NCBI RefSeq assembly: GCF_014306625.1
Contig: NZ_JACRYL010000001.1
Location: 236,778-300,777, forward strand
Length of the DNA: 64,000 nt
DNA from: Pedobacter fastidiosus
Lineage (GTDB): Bacteria > Bacteroidota > Bacteroidia > Sphingobacteriales > Sphingobacteriaceae
Reading direction: 5' to 3'
In this document: piece after piece, positions 44,238 through 53,770 of the stretch
Layout of the letters: each line of letters starts with the position of its first letter
Numbering within the stretch: position 1 is the stretch's first letter
Notes under the pieces: model-generated
Seen by the model: only the letters and a program-made list of their open reading frames with translations
The model's database searches: none
Told to the model about the DNA's origin: nothing
Translations under genes and position numbers: made by a program

Positions 44238-44798
44238 TTAGGGCTTTTGAGTGAGTGTTCCATTTACTTTTACTGAAATTATCTTGGCTATTTTGGTGAA
44301 TACCAATGTTGGAATTTCGATCCCATGATCTACACAAGTCACATCAAAACTCGAAGCAATTGTTGCAGCTCCGTTTTTAATAATAATTTTTGTGGGAATG
44401 TTTCTCGGTTTACTAACCCCATGAATGGTTAATGTCCCTTTTGCCAAAACATTATATTCGCCATCCTTTAACCAGTTAATATTGGGATCTATTATTCCCT
44501 TAAACCCTGCTGAAGCATATTTATCACTTTCCATATAGTTCTCGTTGAAATGTTCCTGCATTAGTTTCTTTTCAAATTCGAAACTTTTAATGGGTACTTG
44601 AAAGGCGAATTCTCCAGTTTTGGAAATTAACACAGCCGAAGTTTTACTGCTAGCCGCCTTGATATCTTCGATGGGCGTAGAAGAAAAAAATGAGGTTTTA
44701 ACATTGCTCGCAATAAAGCTTTGGGCACTTACGGAGATACAAAGCATTAATAAAAATGCAGCGAAAAGAATTACTACAACCTGTTTTTTGTTAGTCAT
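44238..44798 (-). CDS. YceI family periplasmic protein
   Basis: The 186-residue protein has a signal segment (VVVILFAAFLLMLCISVSAQ) and the YceI lipocalin-like fold: GEFAFQVPIKSFEFEKKLMQEHFNENYMESDKYASAGFKG, and GTLTIHGVSKPRNIPTKI, the family's best signature. YceI proteins bind isoprenoid/quinone-like ligands. It is the first gene of an operon with a DUF5777 barrel and a Rieske lipoprotein. Confidence 0.92.
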   Translation of the reverse strand: MTNKKQVVVILFAAFLLMLCISVSAQSFIASNVKTSFFSSTPIEDIKAASSKTSAVLISKTGEFAFQVPIKSFEFEKKLMQEHFNENYMESDKYASAGFKGIIDPNINWLKDGEYNVLAKGTLTIHGVSKPRNIPTKIIIKNGAATIASSFDVTCVDHGIEIPTLVFTKIAKIISVKVNGTLTQKP

Positions 44799-45016
44799 AA
44801 CCGGAGTTTCTAGAATTTTATGTTTTGTTTATAAAAAATCTATCTATTGTGCCCGGTTAATATTTAACAATCAGAAATGAAAAACAGGGATGTATTTCAC
44901 AATAGCAAAGATTTTCTATTTGAATTTCTATTGAATTCAGGTTGATTACGTTTGCTTCTGATTTTTGGTTGCTTAGTAAACTAAAAAAATAAATTATGTG
45001 AATGCCTTAAAACAAA

Positions 45017-45048
45017 AAATCCTGCTCAAAATGAATTGAGCAGGATTT
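45017..45048 (-). terminator. Rho-independent terminator after pgi
   Basis: AAATCCTGCTCAA and TTGAGCAGGATTT form a 13-bp perfect stem with a 6-base loop, flanked on the minus-strand 3' side by TTTTTTG. It lies 21 bases after the pgi stop. Confidence 0.85.
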
Positions 45049-45068
45049 TATAAGGAAATATTTTATTG

Positions 45069-46715
45069 TTATCTCCAAGCTTTATATTGATTGATTAGTC
45101 CGTTGGTAGAGCCATCATGACTAGAAATATCCTCATTACCTTTTAATTCTGGTAAGATTTTCTTCGCCAATTGTTTTCCCAATTCAACTCCCCATTGGTC
45201 GAAACTGAAAATATTCCAGATAATACCTTGAACAAATATTTTATGCTCGTACATGGCAACCAAGCTACCCAAACTATATGGAGTAATCTTTTTCAATAAA
45301 ATTGAATTTGTTGGTCTATTGCCTTCAAAAACTTTAAATGGTGCTAACTGAGCAATTTCTGAATCCGTTTTGCCGTCTTTTTTTAATTCCGCTGAAACTT
45401 CTTCCTCGCTTTTACCATTCATCAAGGCTTCCGTTTGTGCGAAGAAATTAGATAATAAAATTTCGTGATGTTCGCCAAGTGGATTTAAACTTTGTGCCGG
45501 TGCAATAAAATCAGCAGGAATAATTCTTGTGCCTTGGTGAATTAATTGGTAAAATGCATGTTGGCCATTCGTTCCTGGCTCACCCCAAATAATAGGCCCA
45601 GTTTCGTAATCAACTTCATTTCCATTTCTATCCACATGTTTACCATTACTTTCCATATCTCCCTGTTGGAAATAGGCAGAAAAACGGTGTAAATATTGAT
45701 CGTAAGGTAAAATGACCTGTGTTTCTGCATTGTAGAAATTGATGTACCAAACCCCAAGTAAACCTAAAATAACAGGTAGATTGTTTTCAAATTCAGCGGT
45801 TTTAAAATGATTATCCGTTGCATGCGCACCCGCCAAAAGTTGTTTAAAGTTATCAAAGCCGATGCTTAATGAAATTGATAATCCAATTGCGCTCCATAAA
45901 GAATAACGACCGCCAACCCAATCCCAAAACTCGAACATATTTTCGGTGTCAATGCCGAAAGCAGAAACATCTTTTGCATTGGTAGATAATGCTGCAAAAT
46001 GTTTGGCAATATCATCTTCCTTACCACCTTTTTCTAAAAACCATGAACGAGCAGAATGTGCATTAGTCATGGTTTCTTGTGTGGTAAATGTTTTCGAAGC
46101 CACTAAGAATAGAGTTGTTTCCGCGTCTAAATTTTCAAGTGTTTCTGCTATATGTGTTCCATCGATATTTGAAACGAAGTGGATATTTAAATGATTTTTA
46201 TAATGTTTTAAAGCTTCGGTAACCATCACAGGGCCTAAATCAGACCCACCAATTCCAATGTTTACTATGTCGGTAATTGCTTTGCCGGTGTAACCTTTCC
46301 ACTCACCACTAATAATGCTGTTGCTAAATTTTTCCATTTTGGCAAGCACTGCGTTCACTTCTGGCATTACATCTTTTCCATCAACCAGAATTGGTGTATT
46401 GCTTAGGTTACGCAAAGCGATGTGAAGTACCGAACGATCTTCAGTTTCGTTAATTTTATCGCCATTGTACATCGCCTTAATTGCCTCGTCTAATTTACAT
46501 TCGCGAGCCAATTGCATTAATAAAGCTAGGGTTTCATCACTAATTCTATTTTTACTGTAGTCTAATAAAATATCCTCAAAAAAAACTGAAAACTTTGTAA
46601 AACGATCTGCGTCTTCAGCAAAAAGAGACGCAATGCTTTTTTGATTAATATCTATAAAATGATCAGCCAGATATTTATAGGCTTCGGTTTCTGTAAAATT
46701 AATTTTAGGTAACAT
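45069..46715 (-). CDS. pgi: Glucose-6-phosphate isomerase
   Basis: Pgi interconverts glucose-6-phosphate and fructose-6-phosphate in the cytoplasm. The 548-residue protein contains [36 protein letters not shown] (family signature), [19 protein letters not shown] (active-site His/Glu) and the C-terminal motif [16 protein letters not shown] (catalytic Lys). The length is that of the long PGI class. It is a single-gene unit with its own terminator. Confidence 0.98.
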   Translation of the reverse strand: MLPKINFTETEAYKYLADHFIDINQKSIASLFAEDADRFTKFSVFFEDILLDYSKNRISDETLALLMQLARECKLDEAIKAMYNGDKINETEDRSVLHIALRNLSNTPILVDGKDVMPEVNAVLAKMEKFSNSIISGEWKGYTGKAITDIVNIGIGGSDLGPVMVTEALKHYKNHLNIHFVSNIDGTHIAETLENLDAETTLFLVASKTFTTQETMTNAHSARSWFLEKGGKEDDIAKHFAALSTNAKDVSAFGIDTENMFEFWDWVGGRYSLWSAIGLSISLSIGFDNFKQLLAGAHATDNHFKTAEFENNLPVILGLLGVWYINFYNAETQVILPYDQYLHRFSAYFQQGDMESNGKHVDRNGNEVDYETGPIIWGEPGTNGQHAFYQLIHQGTRIIPADFIAPAQSLNPLGEHHEILLSNFFAQTEALMNGKSEEEVSAELKKDGKTDSEIAQLAPFKVFEGNRPTNSILLKKITPYSLGSLVAMYEHKIFVQGIIWNIFSFDQWGVELGKQLAKKILPELKGNEDISSHDGSTNGLINQYKAWR

Positions 46716-46875
46716 AATCTTTTGAGTTTTCTGTAAAAGTAATAAAGCAAAAATTTAAAACTGTCTTTTTAATGTTCAAAAAGATAGAATTTTTAATTTG
46801 GAACAAACAACGTAACTTGGTTATAAAATCATCCTAACAAGAATTGTTATTAAAATTAATGTAAACTAAACTATC

Positions 46876-47397
46876 ATGTTAGAAAATTTAAATGAATTGG
46901 TACGTGAAAACGTTCAAGAAACTGTTGTAAACAATAGTGAAATTCCAAATGAGCACAACGAGGCTGTAATTCAGGCTGCATCAGGATCAATTTTTGATTC
47001 TTTGAAAGATCAATTATCATCAGGAAATATTGGCTCACTTGCTGAGATTTTTAATGGAGGTAATGCCGATGGTTCTGCAGTTTCGCAACAGGCTTCGGGA
47101 AGTTTTATCGATAAACTGAGTGGTTTGGGCATAAACGCAGAAACCGCAAGAAATCTTGCTTCAACTATAATTCCTGGTATAATCGGAAAACTAACACAGA
47201 AAACCGCTGATCCAAATGATAGCTCATTCAATATTAAGGATATTTTGGGGAATCTTTCTGGCGGTGCCGATGGTAAATTCGATGTTAATGATGTAATCGG
47301 AATGTTTAACGGTGGACAAAACCAACAACCCGGACAGGCTGGAGCTACTCCAAATGAAGGAGGTATTTTAGATAAGCTTAAAGGAATGTTTAATTAA
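46876..47397 (+). CDS. Small soluble protein of unknown function, DUF937-like composition
   Basis: A 173-residue protein, MLENLNELVRENVQETVV at the start, rich in Gly, Asn, Gln and Ala. Short helices (SIFDSLKDQLSSGNIGSLAEIF, SGSFIDKLSGLG, IIPGIIGKLTQK) and an EF-like acidic stretch (GADGKFDVNDVIGMFNGG) resemble the DUF937 type (YidB-like) but not closely. No signal peptide. The function is unknown. A perfect hairpin follows at 47414-47452. Confidence 0.7.
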   Translation: MLENLNELVRENVQETVVNNSEIPNEHNEAVIQAASGSIFDSLKDQLSSGNIGSLAEIFNGGNADGSAVSQQASGSFIDKLSGLGINAETARNLASTIIPGIIGKLTQKTADPNDSSFNIKDILGNLSGGADGKFDVNDVIGMFNGGQNQQPGQAGATPNEGGILDKLKGMFN

Positions 47398-47413
47398 GGT
47401 TGTTAAATAATAT

Positions 47414-47452
47414 TATACTTAGGATCACGATAATATTGTGATCCTAAGTATA
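47414..47452 (+). terminator. Perfect hairpin after the DUF937-like gene
   Basis: TATACTTAGGATCAC and GTGATCCTAAGTATA are a perfect 15-bp inverted repeat around a 9-base loop, 17 bases after the stop codon. There is no U-tract, so it may stabilise the message or act in factor-assisted termination rather than as a classical terminator. Confidence 0.5.
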
Positions 47453-47606
47453 TCGAAGAAATTAAGGTTATTGAAATCATTTCGACAAGGTCAATCTGAT
47501 TAAGTCTTAATAGATTTATAATAGCATATCTTTTCATTTTGTAATCATTTTCTCTCCTTAAAATTTGCTAGATTAGAACATAATTTAATCCCAAACTAAA
47601 TTCTGT

Positions 47607-48911
47607 ATGAAAAGACTTTACTTTTTACTTTTTTCATTAATTTCTTTCGGCGCTTTCGCTCAAAAAACTGAACAAAGAACTATTGTTTCCAAAAAAGCCG
47701 ATGCAATTGAACAAAAAGTTATCGCTTGGCGGAGAGATTTTCACGAACATCCAGAATTAGGGAATAATGAAATAAGAACAGCTGGTATTATAGCTAAACA
47801 TTTAGAATCTTTAGGAATAAAAGTAACAACAGGAGTTGCAAAAACTGGCGTTGTTGGTATTTTAAAAGGTGGTAAACCCGGTCCTGTAGTTGCGCTTCGA
47901 GCCGATATGGATGGATTACCTGTTACCGAAAGAGTAGATGTTCCTTTTGCTTCTAAAGTAAAAGCACAATATAACGGACAAACAGTTGGCGTAATGCATG
48001 CTTGCGGTCATGATAGCCATGTTGCGATTTTAATGGGTGTAGCAGAAGTGCTTTCTTCTATGCAAAAAGACATTCAAGGAACTGTTAAGTTTATATTTCA
48101 GCCTGCAGAAGAAGGGGTTTCTGCTGGTGAAGAAGGTGGAGCAGCATTAATGGTTAAAGAAGGTGTTTTGGAAAATCCAAAGGTTGATGTAATTTTTGGT
48201 CTTCACATTAATTCTCAAACTGAAGTTGGCACGGTTACCTATCGCCCCGGCGGAACAATGGCGGCAGTTAACGATATGAAGATTACAATTACCGGCAGAC
48301 AGGCACATGGCGCTTACCCGTGGAGCAGTATTGATCCAATTGTTACTTCTGCACAGATCATCAATAACCTTCAAACCATTGTAAGTAGAAATTTAAACGT
48401 AACCGAAAATCCTGGTGTAGTTACAATCGGGGCAATAAATGGTGGCGTTCGCTCTAATATTATTCCAGAAAAGGTAGAGATGTTGGGTACGGTTAGAAAC
48501 TTTAGCAAGGAAGATGAAGCGATGTTTATCGATAGAATAAAAACGATTGTGACTAAAACGGCTGAAGCAAATGGCGCAACTGCCGAAGTTAAAATTCCTT
48601 ACAGCAATCACTATCCAGTAACTTTTAACAATATTGCATTAACCGAAAAAATGTTGCCAAGTATGCAGGCAACGGCTGGTGCAGACCATGTGAAATTAAA
48701 ACCTCCGGTTACAGGCGCAGAAGATTTTTCATTCTTTCAAGAAAAAGTGCCCGGATTATTCGTGTTTTTAGGTGGTATGCCTAAGGGTGGCGACCCTTTA
48801 AAAGCGCCATCCCATCATACACCAGATTTTTATCTAGATGAAAGTGGATTCGTTTTAGGGGTTAAACTCCTATCTAACCTAACGCTTGATTATATGGCAA
48901 TGAAGAAGTAA
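47607..48911 (+). CDS. Secreted M20 family amidohydrolase
   Basis: A signal peptide (1-18, ending AFA-Q) precedes a 416-residue M20 enzyme of the hippurate/IAA-amino acid hydrolase type: WRRDFHEHPELGNNEIRTA, ALRADMDGLPV, MHACGHDSHVAILMG, IFQPAEEGVSAGEEGG, GLHINSQTEVG, and GAEDFSFFQEKVPGLFVFLG near the end. The same family as 33995-35179 but exported. Its probable role is hydrolysis of N-acylated amino acids or peptides in the periplasm. A terminator follows at 48929-48961. Confidence 0.93.
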   Translation: MKRLYFLLFSLISFGAFAQKTEQRTIVSKKADAIEQKVIAWRRDFHEHPELGNNEIRTAGIIAKHLESLGIKVTTGVAKTGVVGILKGGKPGPVVALRADMDGLPVTERVDVPFASKVKAQYNGQTVGVMHACGHDSHVAILMGVAEVLSSMQKDIQGTVKFIFQPAEEGVSAGEEGGAALMVKEGVLENPKVDVIFGLHINSQTEVGTVTYRPGGTMAAVNDMKITITGRQAHGAYPWSSIDPIVTSAQIINNLQTIVSRNLNVTENPGVVTIGAINGGVRSNIIPEKVEMLGTVRNFSKEDEAMFIDRIKTIVTKTAEANGATAEVKIPYSNHYPVTFNNIALTEKMLPSMQATAGADHVKLKPPVTGAEDFSFFQEKVPGLFVFLGGMPKGGDPLKAPSHHTPDFYLDESGFVLGVKLLSNLTLDYMAMKK

Positions 48912-48928
48912 ATTATTTTTCAAATAAA

Positions 48929-48961
48929 AAAAGGGCTGTAAAATATTTTTACAGCCCTTTT
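48929..48961. terminator. Bidirectional terminator between M20 and a convergent small gene
   Basis: AAAGGGCTGTAAAA and TTTTACAGCCCTTT form a 14-bp stem with a 3-base loop, with A and T runs on either side. Confidence 0.88.
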
Positions 48962-48979
48962 GTGGTTCAATAGGTTCTT

Positions 48980-49306
48980 TTATTTTCTAACTCTTGCATT
49001 GTGTTTTTTCGCATAAATGTTGCGACTTAACTTTGCCTCGTCTCTTGCTACTTTTTTCTTTTCGGCTAAGGTTACTTTTCCGTCGGCTCTTGCATCTTTA
49101 ACATCAGCTTTCAGATCTTTATTGTCCGTTCTAATGTCTTTAACTTCTGCCTTGGTAAGTTCGCCACTTTTAACACCTTCTTTAACCCTTTTTTTATCCA
49201 GTTTATGGATTTCTTTTGCAGTTTTTGCTGGTGCAGTTTGTGCAAATGCAAATGAGCTTACTGCTATACTTGCAATAATTAAAGCTCCTGATAATTTCAT
49301 TTTCAT
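48980..49306 (-). CDS. Small secreted Lys/Asp-rich protein of unknown function
   Basis: A 108-residue protein with a signal peptide (ending FAFA-Q) and a charged, helical mature part (LTKAEVKDIRTDNKDLKADVKDARADGKV) showing a ~10-residue K-A-x-V-K-D-x-R pattern repeated about twice. Such short basic/acidic secreted proteins are common in Sphingobacteriales; no function is known. Confidence 0.65.
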   Translation of the reverse strand: MKMKLSGALIIASIAVSSFAFAQTAPAKTAKEIHKLDKKRVKEGVKSGELTKAEVKDIRTDNKDLKADVKDARADGKVTLAEKKKVARDEAKLSRNIYAKKHNARVRK

Positions 49307-49371
49307 AATTTATATGTGTTTATGTTTAGTAGCATAGACGAGTGTCTTTGTAAAAAGTTTAATACATAAAA

Positions 49372-52206
49372 TTATTTCTTTACTGCTTTCTTGCCAAACT
49401 GCCTTGGGTAATAAGAAAAAGTGGTCATAAAGTATTGCTGGAGAACATTTCGAGATCCTATGGTAAAGCTATTTCCACTGCCATAATTTATAATATTAGT
49501 ATTCTGGTGGAGTATGTCTAAAGCCGAGAGCTTAAATTCAGCATTATTTCCTTTTAAAAAACGATAAACCGCATTGGCATTCCAAATGGTAAAATTTATA
49601 TCGTTAGCGTTTGATGAAGAACTTTGGTTGAAGCTGATGTTGGTGTTAAGCGTAAATTTCTTGGTAACGTTGTAGCTGGAGCTTAATGTACTGGCCTTAT
49701 TTACGCCACTATATACCGTATTAAAAGCCTCCTGTTTCGATTGATAAGTTCCATAGGTTTGGCCAATAGCAAGTGCTAGATAGCTTTTATAGGTATAATT
49801 TACAGTGACGCTAGTATTTGTGTTAAAGTTTTTTGAGAAGGCAAATAGAGAATTAGTATATCCGGGTGTTTTTGTATTACTAATTTGCGTATTTAAATTA
49901 ATCTGCAATTCTGATGTTTTAAATTTAAAGGCTTTACGAGCATCGCCATAAAAATTTAAATATCTGTTGCCATTTGCATTGGTTAAAAAATTAGTTCTTC
50001 GGTTTTGATTATCAATAAATGTGCTATCAACTATCTGGTCATTTGTAAAACCAACTATCATGCTTAAATTGTAGTTAAGCGTGTTTTTATTGGTTTGGTC
50101 ATAATGATTTAAGCTTAAACTAATCTCACGATCTACCGCCTCCTTTAAGTTTAAATTTCCTCTTTGCAACGAATACAAATTGGTACTATCTGTTAGCGGT
50201 GCCAATTGATCTAGAGATGGGATTCTAACTTTTGTATTAAAACTTAAGCTATAGCTCTTATAATATTCGCCAAACTGATTGTCCGAATAACTAATAGCAA
50301 CATCAGGCATAAATCTTTGATAATTCTTTGTGATGTTTTGAAACGATTGTTGAGATCTATTTTCTTGATGGATGAATTTCTGCTTTGGTGCAAAGTTTAA
50401 ACTTAGGTTTTTATTATAGCGGTTTGATAGATTTTTGTAAAAGGACTTACTTATTGTTAATCCAGGCGTTTCTTCTATATAGTTGGTTTCAACATGATTG
50501 CTTAGGTAAGCATTATTAATGTAAATATTGGTTATTGTGTTCAAATCTTGAACTTGATTATCATCTTTTCTGTTGTTTAAATTAAGGGAGTTTGATAATT
50601 GAAAATCGATTCCCCCGAGATCACTTTTTCCAAATAATAACGATTTTAGATTAGGTAAATCTATGTTGATTTGTTGGTTAACTTCATTGTACGTGGTTTC
50701 ATAACGGCGGTCAAATTTTCTGTTCGATGTGGCATCAGTAAAAGAAGTGAAATCCGTTAAATTTGATCTGTTACTTTGATTGTCAGTAACTGTAATTCCA
50801 TAAGATACATTTACGCCCTTTATCAGTTGCTTAGGTTTCATATAATTTTGTGAGAGTCGAAAATCTACCTGAAAGTTAAATCTAGAATTATCAAAGCTAT
50901 TTTGGTTGAAAGTATTATTCGTGCTGGTGAGTACATTCTGGGTGTTTAGCGCATTTCTAAATGTTTCATTTATGTTTTCTCCCTTGTTTTTAGAAAAATT
51001 ATGGCTCATGGTAAGGGCTTTGTTTTTCTTAGTCAATTCATATTTTGCATCAAAAATTTGTCTATTATTTATCGATGAAGTTGTATTGGTATTTTGCTCA
51101 AAGATTTTATCAGTTGCGTTGATGGATGTAGTGGTTTCAGAATCGCTTACGAAATCATTATTTGTGTTTTGAATAAAATAACTAGATGTTACCGTATTCT
51201 TATTTTCCCAAGTGGGCTTCTCTACAAAATTATAAGTAAACTTTACGCCTCCAGCATTAGGTTGGTTAATACCTGATGCTCTAAAATCTGGCTGATACTC
51301 TACATTTGTTCCAACACCCTTAAAAGTGCTATTATTAATTAGCGTGTTTATGCCATTAAGTGATTTGTTAATGTTATTACTGGCTCCAACAATTGCCAAT
51401 TGCATTTTTGGAGAGAAAACATTAAAACTGGCATCAGCCTCATATCGATGATCTGTTCCATAACCACCTCCAATCTTGCCGAAGAAACCGAGTTCCTTCC
51501 CTTTTTTTAATCTTAAGTTTACTGTCAATGTAGAATCTAGTGGATTACTTTTATCCTTTACCGTATTATAAACCTGTATTTTCTCCAAAGCATTTTTGGC
51601 AATATTTTGCGTAGCCACCTTTACATCACCACCAAAGAAAGGCTTTCCGTTAACCAATACGCTTTTTACCTCTCTACCATTAACTGTAATTTGGCCATCT
51701 CCCCAAAGCGTAACATTCGGAATTTTTCGTAGCAAATCTTCAACAACAGCATTGCTATCTAGCTTAAATGCAGCCGCATTAAATTCCAATGTATCTCCAT
51801 TCATCGTGATGGGCGGGACGGTAACAGTTACTTCCTCAAGAGTGTTATCTTTTGGATTAATAATTATTGTACCTAAATCAACGAAATTTTTATCGCTGGG
51901 GATGGTAAATTTTTTCCTCAATGTTTGATAACCTACATGACTAGCATCTAACCTCAACGATACGCCAACTGGAAGGTTTTTGAAACTGAATTCCCCATAA
52001 TTATTGCTAATTTGATAGCTAATCAGGCTACTATCTGATAGTTTGTAAACTGAAACTGTTGCCGATTTTAAAGCATAATTATGAGCCGTATCTCGCAAGA
52101 TACCTTTTGTAGAGCCAGGTAAAGTGGGTTTACTTTGTTGCCCTGAGGCATTATTTATAGTTATCGCAAATGTAAACGCAAGAACTATTTTAAGAAGATT
52201 GAGCAT
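49372..52206 (-). CDS. Outer-membrane beta-barrel protein with carboxypeptidase-like regulatory domain
   Basis: The 944-residue protein has a signal peptide (ending ASG-Q), an N-terminal carboxypeptidase-regulatory-like beta sandwich (GILRDTAHNYALKSATVSVY ... GEFSFKNLPVG), a plug-like segment (AVVEDLLRKIPNVTLWGDGQITVNG, SVLVNGKPFFGGDV) and a long C-terminal barrel of Asn/Ser-rich strands. It is of the TonB-dependent-receptor-like OMP_b-brl type without a SusD partner. The upstream gene, a 6-bladed propeller protein, ends nine bases before it, so they form an operon. Its ligand is unknown. Confidence 0.85.
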   Translation of the reverse strand: MLNLLKIVLAFTFAITINNASGQQSKPTLPGSTKGILRDTAHNYALKSATVSVYKLSDSSLISYQISNNYGEFSFKNLPVGVSLRLDASHVGYQTLRKKFTIPSDKNFVDLGTIIINPKDNTLEEVTVTVPPITMNGDTLEFNAAAFKLDSNAVVEDLLRKIPNVTLWGDGQITVNGREVKSVLVNGKPFFGGDVKVATQNIAKNALEKIQVYNTVKDKSNPLDSTLTVNLRLKKGKELGFFGKIGGGYGTDHRYEADASFNVFSPKMQLAIVGASNNINKSLNGINTLINNSTFKGVGTNVEYQPDFRASGINQPNAGGVKFTYNFVEKPTWENKNTVTSSYFIQNTNNDFVSDSETTTSINATDKIFEQNTNTTSSINNRQIFDAKYELTKKNKALTMSHNFSKNKGENINETFRNALNTQNVLTSTNNTFNQNSFDNSRFNFQVDFRLSQNYMKPKQLIKGVNVSYGITVTDNQSNRSNLTDFTSFTDATSNRKFDRRYETTYNEVNQQINIDLPNLKSLLFGKSDLGGIDFQLSNSLNLNNRKDDNQVQDLNTITNIYINNAYLSNHVETNYIEETPGLTISKSFYKNLSNRYNKNLSLNFAPKQKFIHQENRSQQSFQNITKNYQRFMPDVAISYSDNQFGEYYKSYSLSFNTKVRIPSLDQLAPLTDSTNLYSLQRGNLNLKEAVDREISLSLNHYDQTNKNTLNYNLSMIVGFTNDQIVDSTFIDNQNRRTNFLTNANGNRYLNFYGDARKAFKFKTSELQINLNTQISNTKTPGYTNSLFAFSKNFNTNTSVTVNYTYKSYLALAIGQTYGTYQSKQEAFNTVYSGVNKASTLSSSYNVTKKFTLNTNISFNQSSSSNANDINFTIWNANAVYRFLKGNNAEFKLSALDILHQNTNIINYGSGNSFTIGSRNVLQQYFMTTFSYYPRQFGKKAVKK

Positions 52207-52215
52207 GAGAGCGCT

Positions 52216-53472
52216 TTAGTTTTTTTTAGGTTTTAATTGTATGATGATTGGGTTGCTTTTTTTGTTTTGGGTTTCAAAAAACTTGGTTAATACAGGATCA
52301 TACTTTCTATCCTTCCCAACATTTAAATCCTTAAAAGTAAAAAGAGCAAGAGAAGAATAACTAGTGTATAAATAGCCATTTTCGTAAGAATGAAAGCCAT
52401 TATTGGTAAAATCATAAAATGAGCCTCCATCGGTTACAGGTAAAAACTGAGAGAGTGTATCAGGCTCAAGATTTTTTAAAGATGTTAAATCTCCATTTTT
52501 GAGGTTGTACACGAGTGCATTTTTTTTATCTTGACTCCATCCCCAGCTGTTGGTTTTGAAATAAATATTGTCGCCAATTAAATATGGATTACTGATGCCA
52601 TAAATTTGATTAGGATTTTTCTCAAAATATTCAACCCTCTTTTTCTTATACTCAGTCATATCCATAAAATTTTTCGGAATGGAAATACTTGCGGGGAAGA
52701 TGATGCGATAAGCTAAAGAAACTGTTTTAGGCTTAATTTTATAGAGATTATATTCGTAATATCTAATGTAAAATAACTCATTAGCTGTTCCATAATCCGT
52801 AACGGGATTGCCACCTCCCATATATTGATCCTTCTCAAATCGCTCAGATTCAAAAGGAAAATAAAGCCCTACTTCTTTCTTGTTATTTAAGATTGCAATT
52901 TCATAGTTTGTACTATCCTTTCCATTTTTGTAGATATGGAATGGTGCAATGGTGGTTATACTATCGGCAAATTTAATATATCTGTCTTCCGCATTTCTTT
53001 TTCCTACAGCCTCCTTTTTAACCAACTTTCCGTCTAAATCAAAAAAGAAATAGTTTTTCCCAGATGATATTCTGATTAACGATTCGTCTTTGTTTTTGAT
53101 TAGGTTAAAGCCATAAAAAACCTGTTTGTCTTTCTCGTTTGCATCAGCAGTAACCTTACTGCTATTTACCTTTGCCCTATACTTACCATCTTTATTAAAA
53201 ATGAGTACTGATTTTGTGTCGTAATCATAAATTACATAAGAATCTTTTGTTGTTCGAAGTTGGCTTATAGATCCAAATAAACTTTCTTTAGTGGTTTCCA
53301 GTGGGATGAATTTTACCTCCTCGAAAATTTGCGAAACGGCAGCGCCACGGGCAGCATCAGGATCAATTCGGAGCGTTACCATTTCGGAACTGTCTACTTT
53401 ACTGGTTTGGGCTAGGATGTTGAATGCAAATAACAAGCACACAAAAATGGATGAGAGTGTTTTTTTGAGCAT
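52216..53472 (-). CDS. 6-bladed beta-propeller secreted protein
   Basis: A 418-residue protein with a signal peptide (MLKKTLSSIFVCLLFAFNILA) and the Bacteroidota 6-bladed propeller pattern: FIPLETTKESLFGSISQLRTTKDSYVIYDYDTKSVLIFNKDGKY in the first blade, then FYGFNLIKNKDESLIRI and later blades ending HSYENGYLYTSYSSLALF. It is the first gene of an operon with the barrel protein at 49372, a common pairing in this phylum. Binding of a peptide or glycan ligand is inferred from the pairing only. Confidence 0.82.
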   Translation of the reverse strand: MLKKTLSSIFVCLLFAFNILAQTSKVDSSEMVTLRIDPDAARGAAVSQIFEEVKFIPLETTKESLFGSISQLRTTKDSYVIYDYDTKSVLIFNKDGKYRAKVNSSKVTADANEKDKQVFYGFNLIKNKDESLIRISSGKNYFFFDLDGKLVKKEAVGKRNAEDRYIKFADSITTIAPFHIYKNGKDSTNYEIAILNNKKEVGLYFPFESERFEKDQYMGGGNPVTDYGTANELFYIRYYEYNLYKIKPKTVSLAYRIIFPASISIPKNFMDMTEYKKKRVEYFEKNPNQIYGISNPYLIGDNIYFKTNSWGWSQDKKNALVYNLKNGDLTSLKNLEPDTLSQFLPVTDGGSFYDFTNNGFHSYENGYLYTSYSSLALFTFKDLNVGKDRKYDPVLTKFFETQNKKSNPIIIQLKPKKN

Positions 53473-53758
53473 TGATTAATAAATGATGAGTAAAAAATAT
53501 TATCTAACAGGAATAAGAAAAGGCTAAGACCGTTTTTATATCAAAATTTAATTTTCCTTGATCTGATTAGAAATATGAAATTACTAAATTATTAGTTGTT
53601 AAAGAATTTATTTTGAGGTTTAACATACTTTTAACATAAACTAAATCGATTTTCTATGTTTACCAAATTCAAATTCATGATCCGTAGGTATTCTCTAATT
53701 CGATCTCTTATTAAGATTTAAGCCTATCATTACGTGTTATAAATTATATAATCATTGT

Positions 53759-53766
53759 TATATTTG
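53759..53766 (+). promoter_or_regulatory. -7 box TATATTTG, four bases before the prfB start
   Basis: A perfect TAnnTTTG match ends four bases before the ATG at 53771. Transcription would start at or near the initiation codon. Confidence 0.55.
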
Positions 53767-53770
53767 CCTC

